The notes beneath the pieces were generated by a model. The model saw only the letters and a program-made list of their open reading frames with translations, had not been told where the DNA came from and did not search any database. A stretch of 64,000 bases of DNA, taken from positions 13,799,673 to 13,863,672 of the forward strand of contig CM067349.1 in the NCBI GenBank assembly GCA_034190875.2. Direction: 5' to 3'. Positions 39,882-56,165 of this stretch are shown here, piece by piece; positions within the stretch are counted from its first letter, which is position 1, and every line of letters begins with the position of its first letter. The position numbers were made by a program, and so were the translations under genes. The DNA comes from Urechis unicinctus (taxonomy: Eukaryota; Annelida; Polychaeta; Xenopneusta; Urechidae).

Positions 39882-40101
39882 TTTAATGCAAATTATTTGT
39901 GACAACTGTTTAAAAACAGATTCACTGAGTTTTACTATTGCCAAGAAATTATTGCATATATTTGGCTTCAGATCAATGCTTTTCATGTTAAATAACTGTA
40001 CAATTCAATCTGTGTGTCAACTGTATGTCTCATGTTCCAAACACCATAAAGAGCTTGAGTCTATTGTCAGCGCTAAGATTCCCGGCTGCTTATCGACTTA
40101 C

Positions 40102-40253
40102 TCGCTGCCCTCAAGAACCAACGAGCTCGCATCAGTCTCAGAACCCGACTCAGATTTTGACTCTGTATCCATTCTTTGACAGTTTTGTGGGACCCTTAGC
40201 GGTTCATATTGATAACCCAATCCAGGGCACATGTCTTCATTGGATGATGACAT
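40102..40253 (-). CDS. Possible first coding exon, unassigned protein
   Basis: On the minus strand an ATG at 40253 opens MSSSNEDMCPGLGYQYEPLR and continues with VPQNCQRMDTESKSESGSET to a splice-donor-like CGA/GTAAGT at 40102/40101. This leaves 50 codons plus 2 bases. The N-terminus, Ser/Glu-rich with a G-Y-Q-Y-E-P motif, resembles the start of the P2X7-like zinc-binding-domain proteins that are abundant in some marine invertebrates, where a (P)YxxEP motif precedes the zinc-binding region. That resemblance is from memory and weak. No following exon was recognised on the minus strand, so the gene may continue beyond the stretch examined or be broken. A frame running on to 40098 ends in the intron-like TAA. 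The upstream in-frame ATG at 40283 is less likely. Confidence 0.45.
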
Positions 40254-40329
40254 ATTATACAATTTGAATGAGAAGGATAGCATGTGTCAGCGAGATTCCT
40301 CAACGCGCATCAGCAGCTTCAAGTGAAAA

Positions 40330-40470
40330 ACCCAGCTGGCTTGTTGAACCGAAATGACGTCACACAGTACGCCCCCTAGCAACTGGACGATGCAAAATGG
40401 CTTGGAAGTGTTCCGCCGAGTTGTTTCGAATTCCGGAACTTTCGCGGCCGATTTTCATTATTGCGTTTTC
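40330..40470 (-). promoter_or_regulatory. CpG-containing promoter-like stretch with CRE site
   Basis: This is a short GC-richer island in AT-rich DNA, lying just upstream of the possible minus-strand exon at 40253. It contains ATGACGTCAC (about 40352), a consensus CRE/ATF site, then CGCCCCCTAGCAACTGG (about 40370), which resembles half an RFX X-box (GTTGCTAG on minus) or a weak CTCF-like word. Several CpGs follow around CGAATTCCGGAACTTTCGCGGCCG. A plus-strand ATG in the context AAAATGGCTTGG (40398) opens a 25-codon frame, so a bidirectional promoter is possible. No TATA box is evident. Confidence 0.45.
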
Positions 40471-40619
40471 TTAAAACGTTTTCGGTAGCGTTTGCCTATG
40501 TTCGCAAAAGTGTTGACTTTGATCTTTAACTAAATAACACAAAGACCAATAGCTATATTATAATATCTCGATGTGGATGTAAAGCTTCACGTTTATGAAA
40601 GCGCCGACTGCTACACTTC

Positions 40620-41120
40620 TTGTGTTGCTGACAACAATGTATTGCTGTCATCATTGATTTAAGTAGAGATGCATACATTTACTGTAATTGTTTTCAAACG
40701 GTCCAGATGCAATGAGCTTAAGAAGTAGAAAATAACACTGTAAAACATATTCGATCTTCCTGGAGTTAACATGGAGCATGCAAATCTAGTAAGTATTATT
40801 ATTGGAGAGTGACCAAATGAGGGCGTCAATTCATTTAACTGAAAGGTCTTTCCCAAGCAAAATAAACAAATTTAGACACGCCATAGCCAATATATCAACG
40901 AATATAAATATTAGCCGGCCCGATACTTTACCATAATATTTATCGCATGATTTCATTTTTGTAGTATAACTCCAGAAGTCTGGCAAGTGGGACCATCAGA
41001 TACGAACTAACAATCACCGGGATAATTTTGTCCCATAATTCTGCCTGTTTTCCAGGCAATCTAGCGTCAGAACCAACAGCGTAGGGCATTTAATTAATGT
41101 ACCTGCAAGTATTGATATCA
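40620..41120 (+). repeat. Dispersed repeat family B, copy 3
   Basis: Matches 18640-18990 over most of its length and parts of 35600-36060. Shared words are ATGTATTGCTGTCATCATTG, CTTCCTGGAGTTAACATGGA, GTCTGGCAAGTG and CCAACAGCGTAGGGCATT. Confidence 0.65.
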
Positions 41121-42059
41121 GTACTGCTTTGTTAACTCGCCTGTCCTGACTAACCTGTTGTTCTTGATTAATCTGTAACAGGTGTTTCGCTAACGGCTCA
41201 ATATATTCCTATTCGACAATATGGGCGTAATTATGCCGCCACTGCAGCTGCAAATGCTGACATTCTGCCAGGGATGCGAGTCGCCGACCACAACACTTGA
41301 TAGCAACTGTGCTGCTACATCGAATTGAACCATGAGTAATTGCTCTGCTACTAACAATATGTATGAAAACGTACATACTAAAGATAGTAAAACATGAAGT
41401 CACTTCGATTGTGATGAAACCCAATAAATTCTTTGTAATGCATTATCTATACCGGTAATATGCATTGTCGTGTACCTGGACTGTCATTTATTCACTCAGC
41501 CTTCACACCTCATCATATTTTCATCATTGTTTGTCTATTCAGCATTGATTGTATTATCAAGTTACTAGTATATCTCGGAGCATTGGTATAAAGCAGACGT
41601 TAGCTACACTTAATCGGCCCTCAACCACATGAAGTCAACTATGCAATACCATCGGCCATTAACTCTAGCTTTTCCTAGCTATTGCCAATAATCGAAGCGC
41701 ACCAGTTACACAGAACCGGTGTTATTTGCTGAATTGCCTTGTCAAATAAGCATGCTTTTTATCTTCCGTCATCAAGACCAAGGTGTATTTGCTCCCTTTA
41801 TCGACAAGTTGATGGATGAACTGTAATCGTTACTCTCCGGGATATTTATTGATGATGATGTCATGTATAGCAAGTCTACACTATTATGGTTTATAACTTC
41901 GGTGGTTACGCTCTTATGATCGGTGATTTGGTCCATTCCTTTATCACGATTTAAATTGACAATATTCATTATGAAACAGCTCGGACAGCACATCTACCTT
42001 GTTAAATAATAATCAACACCTGGGATGCAGGATTGTTTGCGAAGACTGAGAAGCGAGAT
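41121..42059. other. AT-rich stretch, no gene seen
   Basis: No supported feature. It does not resemble the reverse-transcriptase relic that precedes the paired duplication copy at 34300. Confidence 0.4.
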
Positions 42060-44440
42060 CTGCGGGGCTGGCTACCAAAGGCCGAGATGCCGAACGGAGC
42101 AAGTCGTTGCTGTCAACATTGATAGCAATCTCAATACGCACAGCTTATGCAATAAGATATAATATCGTCCCAATCACCTTATCAAATATGATTGCTTCAT
42201 CTTAATGACAACAAGACCAAAAACTTTAGCATAGACATTCCAACCTTATTACACAAAGACAGTGTTCCGCTGCTAATTAAGCAGTAAATAATAGCAACCA
42301 AGTGTCGCTACCAAAAGCTACATAGATAGGTTTAAATATTTAACTTAGGGTGGATATGAGGATTCACGTAACCATGTTTTACTTAAAAAGGCGAAATTCA
42401 TATATAGTTATATAGTATATTTTGAGACTAGTGAACGATGGATAATTCAATCAAATATATCCCAGTTTAGACCATTTATTACATAATTCAAATATATTGT
42501 TACATTTGTCCTTTGTAGCTCATAATGAACCATTGATATATAGCTAGGTAACACTTTCGTCACACCAACACGACTGAGTTTTGAGAATAGGCATATTGTT
42601 GGAAGATGAACTACCATTTAATTTTTGTTAGGTAGCATTTCATTGGTTCTAACAAAGCGAAATAACCTTGTTTATTGATGTGCAGGCAATTAAGTATCAG
42701 ATGAACCCGACGACTGTATGTAAATCGGAGGATTAATGAATCATCAACCACATCTGTATAATGTACAAAGCTGGACGAATCATAGTGAACCGTCAATTAA
42801 AATAGTCAATTGGAATCGATGCGTAAGTGAGTGAGTGCGAATGATTGAGAAAATCATGATATGAGGATAATATATTGCAATAGCCATGCATATCTGACTG
42901 TCAAGAATGTATCACGCGATTAAAACTGATATCCATTATTTCTGGCAAAAGTTAACCATTAGTCGGTTCTAGTTTTATCTCTATTGCAATCTTTATGCAT
43001 GTCAAATAAATTCGAATAATTAATAAATTTGTTCATACGCTTTATCACTCAAATGTTTATGCATAATGCCTTTACTATGTCCTTACACTACTATATTGCG
43101 CACATAACATTACAGTTTGTTTGATAGAACTCGTACAAACGAATAATGCGCACTATAAGCAATCAACCTCTACCCTTGCTGCGGCAATCACTGTAGTGTA
43201 AGCTATCCAAATGTCGTCTGTCATCCACAAACGTTAATACGACGACATAGAAACCCGTATATATAATGCCTAAATCAAACAAAGCGGGTGTTTCAACACA
43301 AACCGAAAAGTAATGACTAAAATGCTTCCAAGTATTCAGTATCTATTTACTCAAACGTCCATCAAGATATCAGTTATTCTTGGGATTACGTGTAGATGTA
43401 TAATGTGCACGACAACAGTTTGCGACCCCAATTACTTTTGTAATTGCTGCTACTGCCATTTAAAAGGAGCAGGCAAGAAAACGTGAAGCCAGCGATGACT
43501 CAGTCAGTGTTTATTTGCATGTTCAACCGCAACTGTGCGAGCTGGCACAAACTCGCCAACCATCACTCATTTGCTAATATGATAATGTTGAAAGCTGTGG
43601 CTAACGACGGGCTGTCAAAAGGGTTCCGTGTGATTCTAAAGGAACCATCAAGTAAATAAAACCAACTATAATAGCTGTATGATAAAGCATATCTTTGTAT
43701 GGCTGGAACGCGTCACTGTCGTTTATGACAGAGCCTTTATTCACTTGATGATGGCTGATTTTCATGCCTTCTCTCTAGTATCTTTTAGATAATATAAACA
43801 TAATACTAATTGCACTTAATTATGTGATATGAGCGCTATCTATGTCGGTGACGACAGGTTTTTCCGTTGCTTCCCGGCGTGTTCAGTGTATTAGTTTCCG
43901 CATTTTTACTGTGGAACAGCTCCCTGAAATGACAGTAATGTACCGGAAATAAACCTCACATTGATAACCGTGTTTGATTAACAGGGAACATATACAGCTG
44001 TGGCTGTTATACATTTTATTAACTGCCCTGTGAAATACCTGCAAAGAAAGCAAATATGTGCGACACATTATTAATCAATAAGAGAGGTAAAGCAAGTGTG
44101 AGCCAACTTGCTAATGAGGTGAATCGCTTTCAGAAAAAGCCGAAAACATGTTCATATTTACACTACGGAATGTTGCATTGATTGTCGAATCTGTATTGCT
44201 GTCAGCATTGATTTAATTACAGGTGCATACATTTATTGTAAAATGAACCTATGTATCGAAATACAGGGTGTCTATGTAGTTAGTGATATATTCGGTGAAT
44301 GCTATCGCTAATAAAAGAATATCAGAGGCGTTCGCAAATTTTAATTATATTTGACAATTGGATTTTAAAGTCTTTCCCACCAATAGACAAACCAGACGGC
44401 TATTCACTAATTCATAATTGCCATACCTGATGCATCAGCG
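42060..44440 (+). repeat. Segmental duplication A, copy 2 (includes family B copy 4)
   Basis: Partner of 34300-36060. It carries about 750 bp extra between about 42690 and 43450. The final part from about 44160 belongs to family B (GTATTGCTGTCAGCATTGAT, GGTGCATACATTTATTGTAA). Confidence 0.7.
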
Positions 44441-45347
44441 GAAAGAACCTTAGATTGATCTCTGCTATATTTGTTACCGCTATTACATTGTTGTTCCTGG
44501 TTTATTTTGCCTCCAGATTTGCAATGACTTCTACAACAATTTCCGACCTAAGTGTAAGGTTCCATGATTAAGATGTCTAAACAATGTGCTTGCATCGGTT
44601 TGAGGTCAAATGCACGTAAACATTTGCAATAAAAAAACTTTGGTGAGTTATCAATTATCAACGTAAATTAGCATAAAGTGTGAACGCATGTTTAATTATA
44701 AATAATGCTTTGCATGACGCTTTCGTATCCGTCTTTGCAATCTAGCAGTTATCCTATGCATTGCAAAATAACTGAGATATAACTTTGGGAATTACTGAAC
44801 TGTTTTAAAAAGCAAATGCGCAGAACATGTCAATGTAGTATGAACCTCGAAAGGGTCAGAAGTTATAGTTACTGTTCTTTGACCAACTACAAACAACTTC
44901 TAGTCTCATGAATAATAGTTTGCGATGCATAGTCACTCACTTAATTCACTTGCCTAGTGCTGATTTCCTGTTTTAGACAAGCTTATATTGGGATGCGTGG
45001 CTCAATGAGTTCTTGGCGAAAAGCAGATGCTAAGTATTGCGTGTTTTGTAGTTGACCGACGAACAGGTATGTTTCAATGGTTTGTGTTAGATATCTTTAG
45101 TTGGCTTTTTTTGTATTGGCGTCTGGATTGATAAGAACGAATTGAATCCACTGGGTAGGATGTACAGAATCCCACTTGGGCGTACCATCTCACTAGTTGG
45201 TAATTGTACGTATACATACTATTCGAATTGCATGTGTGTCTTTTGTCAAAATATGTACAACAAGTTGTATTGGAGTATTGGATAAATATGGAAGACCGAT
45301 TATTATTTGTTTGCTCCTTGAATCATACAAAAGTTATATGTATGCAT
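44441..45347. other. AT-rich stretch, no gene seen
   Basis: No supported feature up to the TA that flanks element 2. Confidence 0.5.
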
Positions 45348-45349
45348 TA

Positions 45350-45442
45350 GTATAGAGAGTGGGGGTACGAGCGCAGTTTCCAAATGGACGCACATACAGA
45401 AAATCAGCCAGCCTTGGGTACGAGCGAACTTCCACTTCCTAC
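45350..45442 (+). repeat. Left terminal inverted repeat of element 2
   Basis: It starts GTATAGAGAGTGGGGGTACG. The word GGGTACGAGCG occurs twice, at about 45363 and 45416, a possible pair of transposase-binding sites. It is paired with 48404-48496. Confidence 0.95.
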
Positions 45443-45815
45443 ACTACACTAATATAAGAGCGTACAAAACGTCGGGACTACCCATAGTTGGGACTATCTC
45501 CAGGGATCGTGGTTTGGTCTCTTTGTTTTCTTTTTTCCACCCAACGCCTTTCACGCCCCTGTTGTTGGTAGCATGCAATCGAGCCTCCCCAACGTCTGCC
45601 CAATAGCCTACAAAACCTCTTCCATTGGTTTCTTTGTTCTGTCCCAAGCGATCTATTTGTCAACCCTATAGCCTACAAAACCTGGCCTGTCCTGTAGCCT
45701 ACAAAGCCTCTCCCAATGGTGGTCTGCCCCAAGCGATCGATTTGCCTGCCCTGTCTCCTATTTCATGTAGAATGGGTCCCACCCAACTAGCTTAGTCTAG
45801 GGTCCAATGTCCCGA
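45443..45815. repeat. Noncoding module of element 2 with tandem 100-bp unit
   Basis: Read on the minus strand, the unit with GATCGCTTGGG, CCA-TGG-AGAGG and TTTGTAGGCTA occurs twice (about 45600-45680 and 45680-45770). The same module is in element 1 at 658-790. No gene is supported. Confidence 0.6.
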
Positions 45816-46370
45816 CTAGTGGTAGGCTTGGGGGCCGGTTCTGGTTTTGGTAGAAAACTTCGATGCGGCTTCCATGTGGTTCTTTGTAATTTTCCAAACC
45901 TTCCATGCAAGCAATTTGGCGAATCCTGCATATCCCGCCATTTGCAATCTTGTCCAAATCGACGCTAGGTCCGCAGTGGTTCCTACACTGGTTCCAACCT
46001 CTTCTATATTGTCTTCCAGAACCGACAAATTGTCGTCTATGACGTCCTCTACGGATTCTGCAATAGTGTCTACCTTTTATTCTATATCGTCCATATTTTT
46101 CTCTATATTTTGCATTGTATAGTAGCCAGCATCCCATTGGGATTGCTACTAGTAGACTCTTGGGTTACCTTGGCTGGCTGGTGGAGGTAATTTGGATTGC
46201 CACTCTGGAAGACCTCCATAGAGCTTGCTGGCCCCTCTGTTGCCCAAGTTCTCGACAGCCTAGTGGACCCGATACCATACTTCTTTTTTTGCGACAGCAA
46301 CAGAAATTCTTCCCAAGTCTGCACGTAGGTTTTGCACTGCTTCTTCGGAGAGGTATTCTGTGAATGGCAT
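45816..46370 (-). pseudogene. Element 2 gene a: Psq-like helix-turn-helix and coiled-coil protein, broken
   Basis: The start is the ATG at 46370 (MPFTEYLSEEAVQNLRADLG). A Psq-type helix-turn-helix follows with GRIS and an A-K-K-K-Y-G-I-G-S-T-R core. In this copy the A-run near 46275 carries an indel that throws the frame into an early stop, while the next frame continues KKKYGIGSTRL. Further on the frame changes again near 46100. The C-terminal part reads SVLEDNIEEVGTSVGTTADL and WTRLQMAGYAGFAKLLAWKV to a stop at 45816, with heptad-like leucines and acidic residues suggesting a short coiled coil then a hydrophobic stretch. Length would be about 180 residues. The likely role is DNA binding for the element. 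Element 1 has a truncated homologue at 578-679. Confidence 0.55.
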
Positions 46371-46429
46371 AGTATTGGTACCCAAGACTAAAGCTCCAAA
46401 AGGTCGTCCCAACCACGTCAATCCACTCC

Positions 46430-46679
46430 TACCCACGCCTACCCCGTCCTTGCAACCAGCCCACCCGGTATAGTGTTATACTAGGCCACAACAATACAAC
46501 AACAACACTACAACAATACCACAACAATACTGCAACAATCCTACAACACTACTAAACAATACTACAACAATACCTTGGCAATACAAGGCAATACCATACT
46601 ATACACACACACTACCACGCGACCTACACCCACCCATGCGCATCGATTCTTGTGGCAGACTAGTATAGAACCCCCATAA
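46430..46679. promoter_or_regulatory. Divergent intergenic region with ACAACAATAC repeats
   Basis: Between the heads of gene a (minus) and gene b (plus) lies a degenerate 10-12-bp repeat of ACAACAATACC (about 46488-46590). Its position between divergent genes makes it the likely promoter region of both, which is inference from layout. The repeat would also explain local slippage. Confidence 0.4.
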
Positions 46680-47282
46680 TGACGGCATATAATGTTGGAA
46701 TGGAGGAGTGGGTTCCTCCTGGCAACATAGACATATAGACAAATAGGTGTATAGGGCTCCCAACGTAGGTGGTATTGATGGTCCTCCCAGATGTGTGCCA
46801 AGATTCGACCGGGATATCTTTGTGGGTGCGGTCGAAGAATACCAAACGTGTTCCCAGAGATTCCAGAAGTTGGCACCACTACGCCATCTGGCCCCAGAAA
46901 AATTGTTGGCCATGTTTCGCGGGAGAACACAAAAAATATGCATAGATGGTTGCATGGGCCGCTGTATATTGTACAGTACGATGGCGTCTACGTGCCATGT
47001 GCGCAAAACGGGTTCTGTTTTGGGGTGGGAGCTAGGCCGTATTGGCAAAACTGGTAGTCTACACTATATAGACAAAGACACCCGGGTATATTCGTAGATG
47101 CAACTGGAATGCAAAACAGGAGAGCGTATTTCTTTCCCTATCTCGACTTCCAGAGGGCAATCCAGAATGCTCGGCAGATAACATGCGGTTTGGAGGAGCT
47201 GGAAAAAGAGGCTTCCCTGGTGGAGGACCCGAAGGTGTTGAGGTGGATAGACAAAGACCAGGCGAAAGAGTGGTGGTCGTAG
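46680..47282 (+). pseudogene. Element 2 gene b: unassigned plus-strand protein, frameshifted
   Basis: Protein-like sequence continues through three frames. The ATG at about 46680 gives MTAYNVGMEEWVPPGNIDI and a stop. The next frame has APNVGGIDGPPRCVPRFDRD and RFQKLAPLRHLAPEKLLAMF. Another has HRWLHGPLYIVQYDGVYVPC. The last reads HPGIFVDATGMQNRRAYFFP and ITCGLEELEKEASLVEDPKV, ending KEWWS at a TAG at 47280-47282. Aromatic and charged residues with few low-complexity runs make this a credible former protein of about 200 residues. No family was recognised. It is divergent from gene a and ends 77 bp before the end of gene c, tail to tail. At least three frameshifts show that it is dead in this copy. 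Confidence 0.5.
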
Positions 47283-47359
47283 ACGTTGGGCCGGCTGTAT
47301 GCCGTGGGAGATAGAGGGTACTTCTGTATCCGTGCTGGGGTGGAGGTATATCCTTCATG

Positions 47360-48392
47360 CTAGACCCCGACAATTGCAACAAGTCTGGACTTGTTCTTGG
47401 TGGGGTTGGTCCGGAGTGCTCCAATCTTGCAAACAATTGGGCCCAGTATTTTTTCCAGTGATTTCGAGAGCCGGTCGACTTCCTTTTCCAGAAAGTAGCC
47501 ATAGGCCGCAAACTCAAACCCGTCCCGCTCCAAGAAAAGGACTGTGCGCTTGGCCCCTCGGAAGGTTTTCTTGCAAAGTGGGTGCATGTGTATGCCCCCT
47601 CTTCCATGCCCTGGAAGTTTGAGAGCTCTAGGGCTTTGGGTGCCACGGTTTCTACAAGATATGGCGATGCGTAGTCTTCTAGAACTATATAGTCCTTCGC
47701 TATTACATCTAGGCTGCTTGCCGATTCAGCCGAGGCTTGCAGTGCTTCGAGCATGTCAGGGCGTGGGGCATGCCGCACAGATATTGGGTTCCACGCGATC
47801 TGTTCTCCTCCTCGCGGACGAAAGGTCTGCTCGGGGTGGATTTGGATATCCAAAGAGTAGGGTCTTCGCGACTCAATCCAGTACACCTGGCGGTCTAGCC
47901 TATCCACCGAGTTTGCGAAGAACTCCTTGCACTGCTCCAGAATCTCCCCATAGCCTTGGTAGGCCAGACCACGACGACTTGGTCCACAGCTTGCTCGTGC
48001 TCCAGTTCAATTCGGGCACTCTTTTCTTCCCCATCTCTGCACCTATACCCGAGAACCGACCACTGGCCAACATTCAGGGATATTTTGGTTGTCTTCCCGT
48101 CCAACAAACGCTCCAGAACCTCCTCTATCGTGGCCGTCAGGTTCTTTCGACGCTGGAAGACAGCAGAGGCTATGTCTTGCAACTCTTCCAGTTCTTTTTC
48201 TCGGATCCGCTGCTGCTTTGCATAGGGCTCTCTCTCAGCTTCCTGGTATTTCCTGGTGGACTCTCTCCACAGTTCTGCATTCCTTGCATCCAGAATTTCC
48301 TCCATGCGCATTTGGTGGTTGCGGGTAAAGCACATGGATATCTCTCAATGGATGGCCACATGGGGAGCTTCTGGCACTTCTTTGTTTTCCAT
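47360..48392 (-). pseudogene. Element 2 gene c: long coiled-coil protein, unassigned, broken
   Basis: The gene starts 12 bp inside the right terminal repeat with an ATG at 48392 (MENKEVPEAPHVAIH), then an in-frame TGA, then ISMCFTRNHQMRMEEILDAR. A highly charged helix follows (RKYQEAEREPYAKQQRIREK, ELEELQDIASAVFQRRKN), predicted by eye as coiled coil. A frameshift near 47900 leads to VDRLDRQVYWIESRRPYSLD and on to DYASPYLVETVAPKALELSN. Another near 47590 leads to PLCKKTFRGAKRTVLFLERD, then AAYGYFLEKEVDRLSKSLEK and a stop at 47360. Total length would be about 340 residues. Size and position make it the best candidate for the main element protein, but no catalytic triad can be assigned. The plus-strand 287-codon frame at 47544-48407 is its antisense shadow. 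Confidence 0.55.
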
Positions 48393-48403
48393 TACCACTC
48401 TAT

Positions 48404-48496
48404 GTAGGAAGTTTAAGTGCGCTCATACCTCAGGCTGGCTGATTTTCTGTATGTGCGTCCATTTGGAAACTGCGCTCGTACCCCCACTCTCTATAC
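48404..48496 (-). repeat. Right terminal inverted repeat of element 2
   Basis: Reverse complement of the left repeat, identical over its outer 65 bp. It is followed by TA at 48497-48498. Confidence 0.95.
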
Positions 48497-48498
48497 TA

Positions 48499-56093
<7,595 letters not shown>

Positions 56094-56164
<71 letters not shown>
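56094..56164. repeat. (AT)n microsatellite with one C interruption
   Basis: AT runs on both sides of a single C at 56128. Confidence 0.97.

Positions 56165-56165
<1 letters not shown>

Larger units (their letters stand above)
45350..48496 (-). mobile_element. Element 2: TA-flanked transposon with 93-bp terminal inverted repeats
   Basis: The ends are inverted copies of each other: 45350-45442 and 48404-48496, each 93 bp, with the outer 65 bp identical and about six differences in the inner 28. Both ends are flanked by TA (45348-45349 and 48497-48498), consistent with insertion at TA as in Tc1/mariner, pogo and ISL2EU elements. The 3147-bp element is much richer in G and C than its surroundings. 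It contains three decayed gene remnants in a divergent/convergent arrangement: minus 46370-45816, plus 46680-47282 and minus 48392-47360. No DDE/D-type transposase, reverse transcriptase, tyrosine recombinase or helicase motif was recognised. It may be a non-autonomous copy with captured or accessory genes, or a type whose transposase is not obvious. Well-kept ends with broken genes suggest trans-mobilisation or recent arrival followed by decay. Confidence 0.85.

Noticed and set aside
47544-48407. 287-codon plus-strand frame in element 2
   Set aside because: It is antisense to gene c, whose minus-strand reading has the charged helical composition of a real protein. The plus reading is Leu/Ser/Pro-rich, as expected from a GC-rich shadow.
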